Source of the DNA: Ilumatobacter sp963746265
Lineage (GTDB): Bacteria; Actinomycetota; Acidimicrobiia; Acidimicrobiales; Ilumatobacteraceae
Assembly: GCA_963746265.1 (NCBI GenBank)
Contig: CAVVAM010000011.1
Coordinates: 868,001-932,000 of the forward strand
Direction: 5' to 3'
DNA: 64,000 nucleotides
In this document: positions 42,470 through 51,304 of the stretch, piece by piece
Layout: each line of letters opens with the position of its first letter
How positions within the stretch are numbered: position 1 is the stretch's first letter
Made by a program: the position numbers and the translations under genes
The notes under the pieces: model-generated
Seen by the model: only the letters and a program-made list of their open reading frames with translations
Databases searched by the model: none
What the model was told of the DNA's origin: nothing

Positions 42470-43834
42470 TCATGCCGTTGCCTCGGCCGGACCGGATGAG
42501 CCGGGGGATGCCGACATCGACAGGCGGGCACGGACCAGCCGTCGGAAGTCGTCACCGCGTTCTGGGTATCCGCCGTACCAGTCGAAGCTGGCACATCCCG
42601 GCGAGAGCACGACCGCGTCGCCGGCGCGGGCGAGGTCGGCGGCGGCAGCGACGGCTGCTGCCATCGACAGGGCATCGATCACCGGCGTGGACGCCTCGAA
42701 CACGCTGCGGATGTCGGGAGCGGCCTCGCCGATCGCAACGACCGCTCGAACGTGTGCCGACTCCGACGCCATCGGCGACAGGTCCACTCCCTTTCGGCTG
42801 CCGCCTGCGATCAGGACGAGCGACTCGAACGCACGGATCGCCGCCGCCGCCGCATGGGGGGTGGTCGCCTTGGAATCGTTGAACCATGTCACCCCGCCGG
42901 CCGCACCGACCGACTCCAAGCGGTGCGGTTGGGTCCGGAACGTGGGCAGCGCGGCCGCGATCGCCGAGGCATCGGCGAGCCCGGTCTCGAGCACGAGCGC
43001 AGCAGCGGCGAGTGCGTTGGTGATGTCGTGCGGCAGGGCCCGGCCCATGGCGTCGACCTCGACGATCGGCCCTCGTGGCCCCACGAGGGCCGACCCCATT
43101 CGCCGGTAGTCGCCGCGGTCGAGACCGAAGGAGACGTGACGTCCGGGCGCTTGCGCGAGGTGGCGCATCACGACCGGGTCGTCGGCGAACCCGACGGCGA
43201 CGTCGGAGGGCCGCTGGAGCTCGAACACCCGTGCCTTGGTGGCCTCGTAGCTCGCCAACGTCGCGTGCCAGTTGAGGTGGTCGGGCGCGAAGTTCAGCCA
43301 CGCAGCGGCATCGGCGCGGAATTCCGTGGTCCAGGCCAGGCGGAAGCTGCTGCACTCGATGACGAAGGCGTCGAGATCGGTGTCGAGCGCGTCGACGAAC
43401 GGCACGTCGGTGTTGCCGACCGCCTCCGCACGCAGCCCGGCGGCCCGCAGCATCGCGACGGCCATGTCGGTCGTGGTCGTCTTCCCGTCGGTTCCCGTGA
43501 CGGCGAGGATCGGACGAGGGCCTCGGGACCGTTCCTGCTCCCATCGGTATCCGAGCTCGATCTCCGACACGAGCTCCACGTCGTGCTCCCGTGCGGCGAC
43601 GACGAGAGCGTGCGTCTCGGGGACACCGGGAGCGGGAACGATCAGATCGAATTGGCTGGCGAACGCGCCGGGGTCGAGGGGTGTTGGCAGCAGCTCGACC
43701 CCGAGCGCGTTCGCCAGATCTTGCTTGGCGTCGTCGATGCGATCGTCCGCGACGACGACGTCGTGGCCGCGTCGCAACAGTGCGCGCGCCGTCGACTCGC
43801 CGGCGATCGCCAGGCCGTAGACGAGGACTCGCAC
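42470..43834 (-). CDS. murD: UDP-N-acetylmuramoylalanine-D-glutamate ligase
   Basis: Adds D-glutamate to UDP-MurNAc-L-Ala. It has 454 residues from GTG 43832-43834, two bases after the mraY stop. Motifs: VLVYGLAIAGESTARALLRR, the ATP loop LAVTGTDGKTTTTDM, VIECSSFRLAW, NFAPDHLNWHAT, HDITNALAAAALV and the C-terminal WFNDSKATTPHAAAAAI with VLIAGGSRKGVDL. The frame is open far upstream inside mraY but carries nothing of MurD there. Mur ligase chemistry is fully conserved. Confidence 0.95.
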   Translation of the reverse strand: MRVLVYGLAIAGESTARALLRRGHDVVVADDRIDDAKQDLANALGVELLPTPLDPGAFASQFDLIVPAPGVPETHALVVAAREHDVELVSEIELGYRWEQERSRGPRPILAVTGTDGKTTTTDMAVAMLRAAGLRAEAVGNTDVPFVDALDTDLDAFVIECSSFRLAWTTEFRADAAAWLNFAPDHLNWHATLASYEATKARVFELQRPSDVAVGFADDPVVMRHLAQAPGRHVSFGLDRGDYRRMGSALVGPRGPIVEVDAMGRALPHDITNALAAAALVLETGLADASAIAAALPTFRTQPHRLESVGAAGGVTWFNDSKATTPHAAAAAIRAFESLVLIAGGSRKGVDLSPMASESAHVRAVVAIGEAAPDIRSVFEASTPVIDALSMAAAVAAAADLARAGDAVVLSPGCASFDWYGGYPERGDDFRRLVRARLSMSASPGSSGPAEATA

Positions 43835-43836
43835 GG

Positions 43837-44892
43837 TCAGCCCACCTCCCGCGTGAAGTCGGCGATGAAGATCGCGAGTGCGGAGGCGACGCAGATCGCC
43901 GAGATCAACCAGAAGCGGATGATCACGGTGGTCTCCGGCCAGCCGCCCAGCTCGAAGTGATGGTGGATCGGCGACATGCGGAACAGCCGCCGCTTGCGGC
44001 CGGAGGCCTTGAAGACGCCCATCTGCACGGCGACCGAGCCCGCTTCGATCACGTTGATGCCGCAGATCAGGATCAACAGGAGGTGGGTGTTGAGCGTCAA
44101 CGCCAGGAACGCGAGTGCGGAGCCGATCGCGAGGGCCCCGACATCGCCCATGAAGATGCGCGCCGGTGCTGCGTTCCACCAGAGGAATCCGAGGCAGGCG
44201 CCGGCGAACCCGGCGGCGAGCACACCCATGTCGAGTGGGTTGACGACGCCCCCGCCGACCGGTGAATACAGTTCGGGATTGCGGAACGCCCAGTAGGCGA
44301 TGATCATGAACGCCCCGAAGCCCATCAGCGCCGAGCCGCCGGCGAGGCCGTCGAGGCCGTCGGTCACGTTGACGGCGTTGGTGGTGGCCCACACGATGAG
44401 GCCGGCCCACAGCACCCACAGGACCGTCGGCACCTCGAACCCGAGGTCACCGGCGCGAACGAGGGTGATCGACTCGTCGATGCCGGTCGCGGCCGACAGC
44501 CACCATGCGAACCCGACGGCCATCGCCATCGTCATGTAGTTCTTCTGCTTCCAGAAGATGCCTCGATTGTGGCGCTTGCGAACCTTGATCCAGTCGTCGA
44601 GGAAGCCCATGAACGACATCGACAGGATGCCGATCCAGACGATCATTGCCTGGTCGGAGAAGGCGATGTCACGAACGTGGGCCACGACCCACCCACCGAA
44701 CGCGGCGACGACGATCGCGATGCCGCCCATCGTCGGGGTGCCCTGCTTGACCATGTGGTGCTCGGGGCCGTGGTCCTCCTTGCCGAGAATCGGCTGGCCC
44801 TGGCCGCGCGTGCGGAAGAAGACGATCAGGTAGCGGGTCCCGAACAGCGAGATCAGGGTCGCCACCGCGCCGGCGATCAGGACGGCAATCAC
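43837..44892 (-). CDS. mraY: Phospho-N-acetylmuramoyl-pentapeptide transferase
   Basis: Polytopic enzyme that attaches the muramyl pentapeptide to undecaprenyl phosphate, forming lipid I. It has 351 residues and about ten hydrophobic helices. Signature blocks: GTPTMGGIAIVV, FLDDWIKVRKRHNRG (catalytic aspartates), NAVNVTDGLDGLAGG, FMGDVGALAIGSALA and the cytoplasmic loop MSPIHHHFELGGW. Its ATG overlaps the murE stop (ATGA). In most dcw clusters murF would lie here between murE and mraY, but there is no room for it. Confidence 0.97.
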   Translation of the reverse strand: MIAVLIAGAVATLISLFGTRYLIVFFRTRGQGQPILGKEDHGPEHHMVKQGTPTMGGIAIVVAAFGGWVVAHVRDIAFSDQAMIVWIGILSMSFMGFLDDWIKVRKRHNRGIFWKQKNYMTMAMAVGFAWWLSAATGIDESITLVRAGDLGFEVPTVLWVLWAGLIVWATTNAVNVTDGLDGLAGGSALMGFGAFMIIAYWAFRNPELYSPVGGGVVNPLDMGVLAAGFAGACLGFLWWNAAPARIFMGDVGALAIGSALAFLALTLNTHLLLILICGINVIEAGSVAVQMGVFKASGRKRRLFRMSPIHHHFELGGWPETTVIIRFWLISAICVASALAIFIADFTREVG

Positions 44893-46346
44893 GAAGGTTC
44901 TCCAGTCAGGTCGCTCGCAGCCAGCTCGTCGAGCAGCTCACGACTGACCACTCTGTCATCGAACGGTCGTGATTCGTCACCGATGGTCTGGGTCGTCTCG
45001 TGGCCCTTGCCTGCCACGACCACGAGGTCGCCCGGCTGTGCGGTCTCGATCGCCAGCCTGATCGCCGCCCGGCGATCGACCTCGGCCCTCAGCTTGTGGT
45101 GATCGGCCGGGTCGGCGCCTGCGACGACCTGCTCCACGATCGACGACGGGTCCTCGCTACGCGGGTTGTCCGAGGTCACGATCGGCACGTCGGCGAGGCG
45201 AGCGCCGATCGCGCCCATGGGTGCACGTTTGTCGACATCGCGGTCGCCGGCACACCCGAACACGGCGATCAGGCGACCGTCACCCACCAGCCGACGGGCC
45301 GCGCGCAGGAGCTCGTCCAACCCGTCAGGGGTGTGGGCGTAGTCCACCACGACGGTGACCGAGTGCCGGCACGGGTTGCTGACGGTCTCGAACCGGCCGG
45401 GGACGGCGGTGATTGTGGCCAGACCGGCCGCCGCATCGGCCGGTGGCACGCCGAGGAGCGCAGCAGCGGTCAGCGCCGCGAGCGAGTTCATGACGTTGAA
45501 GTCGCCACCGATCGGCACGTGCGCGTGAACGTCGCGCCACGTGAAGTCGTGGTGGGCGACTCCGACGTCGATGTCGGACAGATCGTCCCGTCCGAAGCCG
45601 GTCATGTCGATCGACGCTGCGTCCAGCAACAGCTGGCCGTACGGATCGTCGATGTTGGCGGCACCCGCTGCCGCCAGCACGGGGTCGAACAGTGACGCCT
45701 TCGCCCGGAAGTACGACTCCATCGACTCATGGAGGTCGAGATGGTCACGACCGAGGTTCGTGAAGACGACGACGTCGAATTCGGTGCCGTCGACGCGGTG
45801 GTACACCATGGCGTGCGACGACACCTCCATCACCACCGCGTCGACACCGTCGGCGACGAACGCGGCGAGCTGTCGCTGCAGGTCGGGCGCCTCAGGGGTC
45901 GTTCGCGCGCCGGACAGGGTGCCCAGGGTTCGCACGGCGAGTCCACCTGACTGCAGGATCGCGCCGAGCATCTGCGTCGTCGTGGTCTTGCCGTTCGTTC
46001 CCGTGATCCCCACGAGCCGCAGGGCCCGCGAGGGACGGCCGTGCACGACGGCCGCCGCGGGCCCCATGGCCCGGCGGACGTCGGTGACCACGATCTGCGT
46101 CACGTCGAGTGGCAACTCGCGTTCGACGAGCACCACAGACGCACCGTCGCGGACCGCTGCCGCTGCGAAGTCGTGTCCGTCGACGCGCTGGCCGACGACA
46201 CATGCGAAGCCGAAACCCGACCTGACGTCGTGTGAGTCGTGGGTGAGATCGACGACCGTCGCCGATGCGTCGCCCACGACGTCGACCAGCAGTCGGGGCG
46301 GCAACGCCGCGGCGATGGCACCGGCGTCGACCGGAGCACCGATCAC
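44889..46346 (-). CDS. murE: UDP-MurNAc-tripeptide ligase, diaminopimelate type
   Basis: Adds the third residue to the stem peptide. It has 485 residues. The N-terminal UDP-binding domain is followed by GITGTNGKTTTTQM, VMEVSSHAM, FTNLGRDHLDLHESMESYF and NVMNSLAALTAAAL. The specificity motif is SDNPRSEDP; DNPR marks meso-diaminopimelate ligases, so the wall should be of the mDAP type. KGHE is present in VVAGKGHETTQ. It overlaps ftsI upstream and mraY downstream through ATGA junctions. Confidence 0.96.
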   Translation of the reverse strand: MIGAPVDAGAIAAALPPRLLVDVVGDASATVVDLTHDSHDVRSGFGFACVVGQRVDGHDFAAAAVRDGASVVLVERELPLDVTQIVVTDVRRAMGPAAAVVHGRPSRALRLVGITGTNGKTTTTQMLGAILQSGGLAVRTLGTLSGARTTPEAPDLQRQLAAFVADGVDAVVMEVSSHAMVYHRVDGTEFDVVVFTNLGRDHLDLHESMESYFRAKASLFDPVLAAAGAANIDDPYGQLLLDAASIDMTGFGRDDLSDIDVGVAHHDFTWRDVHAHVPIGGDFNVMNSLAALTAAALLGVPPADAAAGLATITAVPGRFETVSNPCRHSVTVVVDYAHTPDGLDELLRAARRLVGDGRLIAVFGCAGDRDVDKRAPMGAIGARLADVPIVTSDNPRSEDPSSIVEQVVAGADPADHHKLRAEVDRRAAIRLAIETAQPGDLVVVAGKGHETTQTIGDESRPFDDRVVSRELLDELAASDLTGEPS

Positions 46347-48532
46347 TGGGATTCACACGGCGTGGTGAACGCCGGAGGTTGCAGGTTGGTCTCGTGGGCG
46401 ATCGTCGGCACCAGCTCGCGGAACACGGGTGCGGCGGCCGTGCCACCGAAGCGGTTGATGTCGCCGGCGGGTGGCTCATCGATCGACACGAGCACGGTGA
46501 TCTGAGGATCTTCCGCCGGGAAGAACCCGACGAACTGCGCGTAGTACACACGCTCTCCCGCGGCGTTCAGGTAGGTACCGTTCGGCTGGGCCTTCAGGCC
46601 GGTCCCGGTCTTGCCGGCCACGCTGAACGTCTCGAGGCCACGCTGCGCTCGCTTACCCGTGCCGGCGGGGTCACATACGACGGCCCGCATCATCTGCTGG
46701 ACCTGGATCGCGATCTCCGGGCGAACGACCTCGTGGGTCTCCGACGGCTCTGCGGGCGCCACCTCACCGCCCGGACCGACCGTGCCCGCAACCAGCCGAG
46801 GTGCAACGTAGGTGCCGTTGTTGGCGATGGCGTTGATCGCCGTGACCATCTGGATCGACGAAGCGGCGAAACCCTGACCGTACGAGACCGTCACGCGCTC
46901 CGAACCCCACAGGTCGGTCCAGTGTTTGAGGATTCCCTCCGACTCGTCCGGGAAGTCGAGCGGTGTGCGTTCGCCGAACCCGAAGCGACGGAGGTACTCC
47001 CAGTGCGTCTGGCGCGCCATGTCCCAATCGTCGCCGCCGAGCTTCTGCTGCACCATGATCGTTCCGATGTTCGACGATTCGACCAGGATCTGGTGCACCG
47101 TCATCAAGTCGTCGGGGTGCTGGTGGGAATCGGTGAGCAGATCGTCGGCGTACTGCTTGCGCCATGGCACCACGAACGTGCTGTCGGGCGTGACCACGCC
47201 CTGGTTGAGGCCCGCTGCGATCGTGACGACTTTGGCGACCGAACCCGGCTCGTAGGCGCTGACCGCGGCGTAGTTGCCGCTCGTGATCTCGACGACGTTC
47301 TCGTCATTGCGCTGCACCGATGCCATCCCGAAGATGTCGCCGGTGTCGGTGTCCATGATGATGATCGTGCCGGACTGGGCGCCCAGTTCACCAACCCGTT
47401 CGAGCAGCGCTTCCTCGGCGGCGAACTGGATCGAGCGGTCGAGCGTCAAGATGATGTCGTTGCCCGGCACCGGAGTCGAGATGATCTGTTCGCTCCCCGG
47501 AATCGAGCGACCTCCGGGAGCGATCTCCTTGCGGAGGGAACCGGGGGTCCCGGTCAGGAACTCGTCGTATTGCGCTTCGAGCCCAGCAGTGCCGACGCCG
47601 TCGATGTCGGTCCTGCCGATGACGCTCCGCCCGGTATCGCCGCCCGGCAGGATCCGTCGGTCCTCGGCGTCGACGTTGACACCGGTGAGGCGGAGGTTCG
47701 CCAGTTGCTCACCAGCGGCCACGTCGACCTCGCGTCGGACGTACTCGAACCCGGTCTCCTTGGCCACCATCGTCGCGTACAGTTCGTTGGTCTCGGCGTC
47801 GTCGAGACCGAGGACCGACTGCAGAACCTGGGCGGTGCCGGCCTCGTCGACGACGAGCTTGGGGTTGACGCTGATCGAATAGGCGGGAATCGACATCGCC
47901 AGTTCCTCGCCGTTGCGGTCGAAGATCGTGCCGCGGTCGGCGGCGAGGGGTCGCACGCGCTCCCACTGTTCGGCGCCGGCGATGCGGAGCGATTCGCCAC
48001 CGGCGCTCTGCAGGCGCGCCACCCGGTAGAGGACCGAGCCGAGCACCGCCAGCAGCACGACCAACAGCAGCCGGAGCCGCAGCGACGAGGAACCGACGCC
48101 GCGCGGCGCCCCCGCGTGGACGACGCGTGGCTTGGGGGCCAGGACCCTGCGCTTGACCGACCGGCGAACGCCGCTGTGCCGCCGCGAAGGGCTCACCGCA
48201 TCCTCCCGCATCGTGACCTCACGACGCCGGCGGGCCGGCGCGGCCGTGCCGCGCGTCGCCGAGGGCGCCCGGCCACCGGTCGGGCGCTTCCGGCGCCCGA
48301 CGCTCGTATCTCGCGTCGAGGCACCCGACGCCGATCGGCGTGCGGCGGTACCGGTCGTCCCGGACGTCGATCGCGGCATCGACCTCGGCGCCGAGCGCGC
48401 CGCCGACCCCGAGGCCGATCGACCCTGGACTCGGGACGGCGACCGCGTGGCCGAACGGTTGCCGACGCCGGCGCGGCGAACCTTGGGGGCGTTCCGTCGT
48501 ACGGGTCGCGGGGGTGGCGTACGGCGGCTCAT
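46343..48532 (-). CDS. ftsI: Penicillin-binding protein FtsI (class B transpeptidase) with a long basic tail
   Basis: Septal peptidoglycan transpeptidase of 729 residues. Residues 1-150 form a cytoplasmic tail dominated by Arg, Ser and Pro. The transmembrane helix is at about 151-173. The pedestal domain begins with RPLAADRGTIFDRNGEELA. The transpeptidase motifs are SVAK (431-434), SSN (486-488) and KTG (641-643), all intact. The start overlaps the ftsL stop (ATGA). An internal ATG at residue 108 (MREDAVSPSRRH) could give a shorter form. The length without the tail is normal for the family. Confidence 0.94.
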   Translation of the reverse strand: MSRRTPPPRPVRRNAPKVRRAGVGNRSATRSPSRVQGRSASGSAARSAPRSMPRSTSGTTGTAARRSASGASTRDTSVGRRKRPTGGRAPSATRGTAAPARRRREVTMREDAVSPSRRHSGVRRSVKRRVLAPKPRVVHAGAPRGVGSSSLRLRLLLVVLLAVLGSVLYRVARLQSAGGESLRIAGAEQWERVRPLAADRGTIFDRNGEELAMSIPAYSISVNPKLVVDEAGTAQVLQSVLGLDDAETNELYATMVAKETGFEYVRREVDVAAGEQLANLRLTGVNVDAEDRRILPGGDTGRSVIGRTDIDGVGTAGLEAQYDEFLTGTPGSLRKEIAPGGRSIPGSEQIISTPVPGNDIILTLDRSIQFAAEEALLERVGELGAQSGTIIIMDTDTGDIFGMASVQRNDENVVEITSGNYAAVSAYEPGSVAKVVTIAAGLNQGVVTPDSTFVVPWRKQYADDLLTDSHQHPDDLMTVHQILVESSNIGTIMVQQKLGGDDWDMARQTHWEYLRRFGFGERTPLDFPDESEGILKHWTDLWGSERVTVSYGQGFAASSIQMVTAINAIANNGTYVAPRLVAGTVGPGGEVAPAEPSETHEVVRPEIAIQVQQMMRAVVCDPAGTGKRAQRGLETFSVAGKTGTGLKAQPNGTYLNAAGERVYYAQFVGFFPAEDPQITVLVSIDEPPAGDINRFGGTAAAPVFRELVPTIAHETNLQPPAFTTPCESQ

Positions 48533-49020
48533 GGCGTCTCCGAGCTGACGCGCTTGACGAGGCGGAACTGGTCGAGCGGTTCGAGCTGCCGATCGGAGCC
48601 GATCACGATCTCGTCGGCCGCCGGGCTCTCGCCCGTGCGCGCGATCGTGATCGCGAGCAGCATCGGATCGACGGCGAGGAACTCACTCTCGGAGCCGACC
48701 ACCATGCCGATCGCGGTCGCCTCTGCGGCGATCCGTGTGGGCGAGCGGAGCTCGGCCCGCTGCGACCGGAGCACGTCGAAGTCCTCCTGGGCGCTGCGCA
48801 CCGAGCGTTCCAGCGCATCGATCTCGAGTTGGCGCTCGGCGATCCTGGTGTGGAGGCCGATCGCACCCATCATCACCGCCGAGACGAGCACGGTGAGCGA
48901 CACGGCGAACCACGCGAAGCGCCGGCGCGCCGGCACCAACGTCAGCTGACGACGTGCCGTGGCGGGCGCCGAGCGCTTGGACTGCTTCGGTGCGCCGGGC
49001 TGCAACAACGGAATCGCCAT
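48529..49020 (-). CDS. ftsL: FtsL-like septum formation initiator protein
   Basis: Small bitopic divisome protein of 163 residues from ATG 49018-49020, which overlaps the rsmH stop (TGATG). A basic N terminus (ARRQLTLVPARRRF) precedes one transmembrane helix (about 38-57) and a coiled coil (RIAERQLEIDALERSVRSAQ then EDFDVLRSQRAELRSP). Sequence identity within FtsL proteins is low, so the call rests on topology and position between rsmH and ftsI. The C-terminal 60 residues are longer than usual. Confidence 0.87.
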   Translation of the reverse strand: MAIPLLQPGAPKQSKRSAPATARRQLTLVPARRRFAWFAVSLTVLVSAVMMGAIGLHTRIAERQLEIDALERSVRSAQEDFDVLRSQRAELRSPTRIAAEATAIGMVVGSESEFLAVDPMLLAITIARTGESPAADEIVIGSDRQLEPLDQFRLVKRVSSETP

Positions 49021-49976
49021 CAGGTCTCGCTCCTCGACGTTGGCTCGATCTTCTCGGCGACGCGGAGACGCGCCGAAGAGGCACGGCGGTTCCGCTCCTG
49101 CTCGTCCTTGCTCGGCCGCTTGGGGATGCCACGAACGACTCGGACCGTCTGCACGGCGCCGCACACGCACGGCAGCTCGGGCGGGCATTCGCACCCGCCG
49201 GTCTCCGCGGCACGGATCCGCTCTTTCGCGATCCGATCCTCACCGGAGTGGTAGGAGAGCACGGCGAGGCGACCCCCGGGGACGAGCGCATCGATCGCCT
49301 GGTCGAGCGCGTCGGGGAGCGAATCGAGCTCGCCGTTGACCTCGATACGGATCGCCTGGAACGTCCGCTTGGCCGGATGGCCACCGGTGCGGCGGGCGGG
49401 TGCCGGAATCGCCGTCGTGACCACCTCGGCGAGCCGGGTCGTCGACTCGATGGGTCGGGCGGCGACGATCGCCGCAGCGATCCGGCGGGCGAATCGCTCG
49501 TCGCCGTAGCGGCGGATGATGTCGGCGAGTTCCGCCTCGGCGTACCCGTTGACGACGTCGTCGGCCGACCATGGCGCATCGCCGTCCATCCGCATGTCGA
49601 GCGGACCCTCGTGCCGGTAGGAGAAGCCGCGATCGGCACGGTCGAGCTGGGGAGACGACACGCCGAGGTCGAACAGGGCGGCACTCAGGCCCTCCACGTC
49701 GTTGGCCTGCATCGCTTCCTCGAGCTCGTCGAACCGGCATCGGTGGGTCATCACCCGATCCCCGTACCCCGACAGACGGCGGCGAGCGAAGGCCAGGGCG
49801 TCGCCGTCGCGATCGAGCCCGAGGATGCGGAGATCGTCACGAGACTCGAGCAGCGCCTCGCTGTGACCGCCACCACCCAGAGTCGCGTCGAGCACGACGC
49901 CGCCCGGCACCGGGCGAACGGCGTCGACGATCTCCTGGCGCATCACGGACGCATGTTCGAACTCCTGGTCGCTCAT
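49020..49976 (-). CDS. rsmH: 16S rRNA (cytosine1402-N4)-methyltransferase
   Basis: SAM-dependent methyltransferase acting on the ribosomal P-site. It has 318 residues from ATG 49974-49976, overlapping the mraZ stop (ATGA). Motifs: VVLDATLGGGGHSEALL, ILGLDRDGDALAFA, FDLGVSSPQLDRADRGFSYR, GPLDMRMD, HPAKRTFQAIRIEVN and VLSYHSGEDRIAK. It is the second gene of the cluster as usual. The open frame extends upstream through mraZ, but no homology lies there. Confidence 0.97.
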   Translation of the reverse strand: MSDQEFEHASVMRQEIVDAVRPVPGGVVLDATLGGGGHSEALLESRDDLRILGLDRDGDALAFARRRLSGYGDRVMTHRCRFDELEEAMQANDVEGLSAALFDLGVSSPQLDRADRGFSYRHEGPLDMRMDGDAPWSADDVVNGYAEAELADIIRRYGDERFARRIAAAIVAARPIESTTRLAEVVTTAIPAPARRTGGHPAKRTFQAIRIEVNGELDSLPDALDQAIDALVPGGRLAVLSYHSGEDRIAKERIRAAETGGCECPPELPCVCGAVQTVRVVRGIPKRPSKDEQERNRRASSARLRVAEKIEPTSRSET

Positions 49977-50416
49977 GCATCGCCCTCGTCGTCCTCGTCG
50001 ACCCAGACCCGCGTGGGCTGGACGACGGCGTCCTCGCCGCGGACCGTGCCGTATCGCGACGGCCGCCAGACCTCGAGCTTGCTCAGGGCACCCGCCAAGA
50101 TGGCCTGCGCTCCGGATCGGATGCCGGCATGATCGCGGGTGGCCTCGTCGAGCGTGATCCGTCCCTGCTTGTCGATCGAGACGATCGAGGAGTTGACGCC
50201 GAAGTTGCGCAACGCCGATTCGGGGAGGAGCCCGTTGCGGACCTCTTCCATCAGGGTCGCAGCATCGGCCTCGAAGTTCTCGACCGTCGTGATCGCGACG
50301 AAGCCACCCGGGTCGGTGGTGACGTAGCACCGGTCTCCGAGCTCGTCACGGAAGGCGGACGGCAACGCCACGCGGCCGTTGCCGTCGACGCTGCGGTCGT
50401 ATTCACCGACGAACAC
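49973..50416 (-). CDS. mraZ: Transcriptional regulator MraZ
   Basis: Ring-shaped AbrB-like DNA-binding protein that controls its own dcw operon. It has 147 residues. Two SpoVT/AbrB repeats are visible: FVGEYDRSVDGNGRVALPSA and NSSIVSIDKQGRITLDEATR (both with the DxKGR-type core, here NGR and KQGR). Three ten-base-spaced TGGGGG elements upstream fit its known binding pattern. It is the first gene of the division operon. Confidence 0.96.
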   Translation of the reverse strand: MFVGEYDRSVDGNGRVALPSAFRDELGDRCYVTTDPGGFVAITTVENFEADAATLMEEVRNGLLPESALRNFGVNSSIVSIDKQGRITLDEATRDHAGIRSGAQAILAGALSKLEVWRPSRYGTVRGEDAVVQPTRVWVDEDDEGDA

Positions 50417-50495
50417 GATTCGTGCCGAGCCTTCCGATCAGAACCCATGGACCTGCTGCCTCACCCGAGAGCCATGGGCACCCCTCGTGGCGGCA

Positions 50496-50525
50496 AGTAT
50501 GACGCTGAGCGGCCGCCAATGTCAA
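50496..50525 (-). promoter_or_regulatory. Promoter of the mraZ/dcw operon
   Basis: Minus strand: minus-35 TTGACA (50520-50525) and minus-10 CATACT (50496-50501), 18 bases apart. Transcription would begin near 50488, leaving a leader of about 70 bases before mraZ. This is the clearest vegetative promoter in the window. Confidence 0.75.
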
Positions 50526-50532
50526 CCTAATC

Positions 50533-50558
50533 CCCCCAATCACCCCCAATTACCCCCA
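50533..50558 (-). promoter_or_regulatory. Three MraZ-binding repeats
   Basis: Minus strand TGGGGG at 50553-50558, 50543-50548 and 50533-50538, exactly ten bases apart and just upstream of the minus-35 box. MraZ binds TGGGN direct repeats with this period in several bacteria. Autoregulation is therefore likely. Confidence 0.8.
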
Positions 50559-50608
50559 TACGCCCTGCTCAGAGAGTTGACTGGGAATTGACGATGCCAC
50601 TGGCCGGG

Positions 50609-50625
50609 TCGCGCGCTACGCGCGA
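50609..50625 (-). terminator. Strong hairpin just after the lipoate-ligase-like gene
   Basis: TCGCGCG-CTA-CGCGCGA, perfect seven-base arms and a three-base loop, one base after the stop codon. No T-tract. It separates this gene from the mraZ promoter region, where 50417-50608 holds only the leader, promoter and MraZ boxes. Confidence 0.5.
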
Positions 50626-50626
50626 A

Positions 50627-51280
50627 TCACGCTGGTGTGAGCCGAGTCGCGAGCGCCGAGACGACGGCCTCGCCATCGAGATCGGCGAGCCAGGCCTGGC
50701 CGGGCGGATCGGTCGCAGGCACATCACCGTGGAACACCGTTCGGTACTCCCCGGCCACCGAGGCCGCGTACACCAACCCCTGCATCCGGATGCCTCGGCG
50801 GGTCCGCCGCTGACTCAGTCCCACCAGCTTGTTGCCGCCGTCGAGCACCTCACCCGGTCCGATACCGGAGAAGCACACGCGGTCGGACCACTCCGAACAC
50901 GACATCCCACCGCGATGCACGACGAGCGGCCGATCGGTGAGCGGCTGGAGGACGTCCCGCCAGCCTTCACCGAGCCACACCATCGATCCTCGCACGTCGT
51001 CGGGCGCGAACCCCGGGGGGAGCACGACGTCGACCCAGACGGTCGAGGTGTGGCGCATCAGCACCGCGCCGCCACCCGACCGGCGACGCACGATCGCCAG
51101 GCCCGCACGTCGGCAGGCGTCCCGGTCGACGAGATCGTCCGTCTGGCGCGAACCGAGAACGATCGCGTCGTCGGTCGGACGGCACCACCACACGACCGGA
51201 GCGACAGGGCGCCGCCCAGCGAACGGATCGAGTGCGTGCAGATCCGCGACCGTCCCGACCCGCTCCACGACCTCGATCAC
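50627..51280 (-). CDS. Lipoate-protein ligase A family protein
   Basis: A 217-residue protein of the biotin/lipoyl transferase fold. The substrate loop VRRRSGGGAVLMRHTSTVWV matches the RRxxGGGxV signature of lipoate ligases. The lysine motif appears as LDGGNKLVGLSQRRTRRG, followed by QGLVYAAS. It lacks the C-terminal accessory domain of LplA, so it could be a stand-alone transferase such as an octanoyl/lipoyl transferase rather than a full ligase. It lies 24 bases after the HNH gene on the same strand. Confidence 0.78.
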   Translation of the reverse strand: MIEVVERVGTVADLHALDPFAGRRPVAPVVWWCRPTDDAIVLGSRQTDDLVDRDACRRAGLAIVRRRSGGGAVLMRHTSTVWVDVVLPPGFAPDDVRGSMVWLGEGWRDVLQPLTDRPLVVHRGGMSCSEWSDRVCFSGIGPGEVLDGGNKLVGLSQRRTRRGIRMQGLVYAASVAGEYRTVFHGDVPATDPPGQAWLADLDGEAVVSALATRLTPA

Positions 51281-51304
51281 GAGGTCACGCTACCGATGCG
51301 TCCC

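Noticed and set aside
46265..48949. 894-codon open frame opposite ftsI, ftsL and murE
   Set aside because: Crosses three well-supported genes on the other strand and shows only shadow composition.
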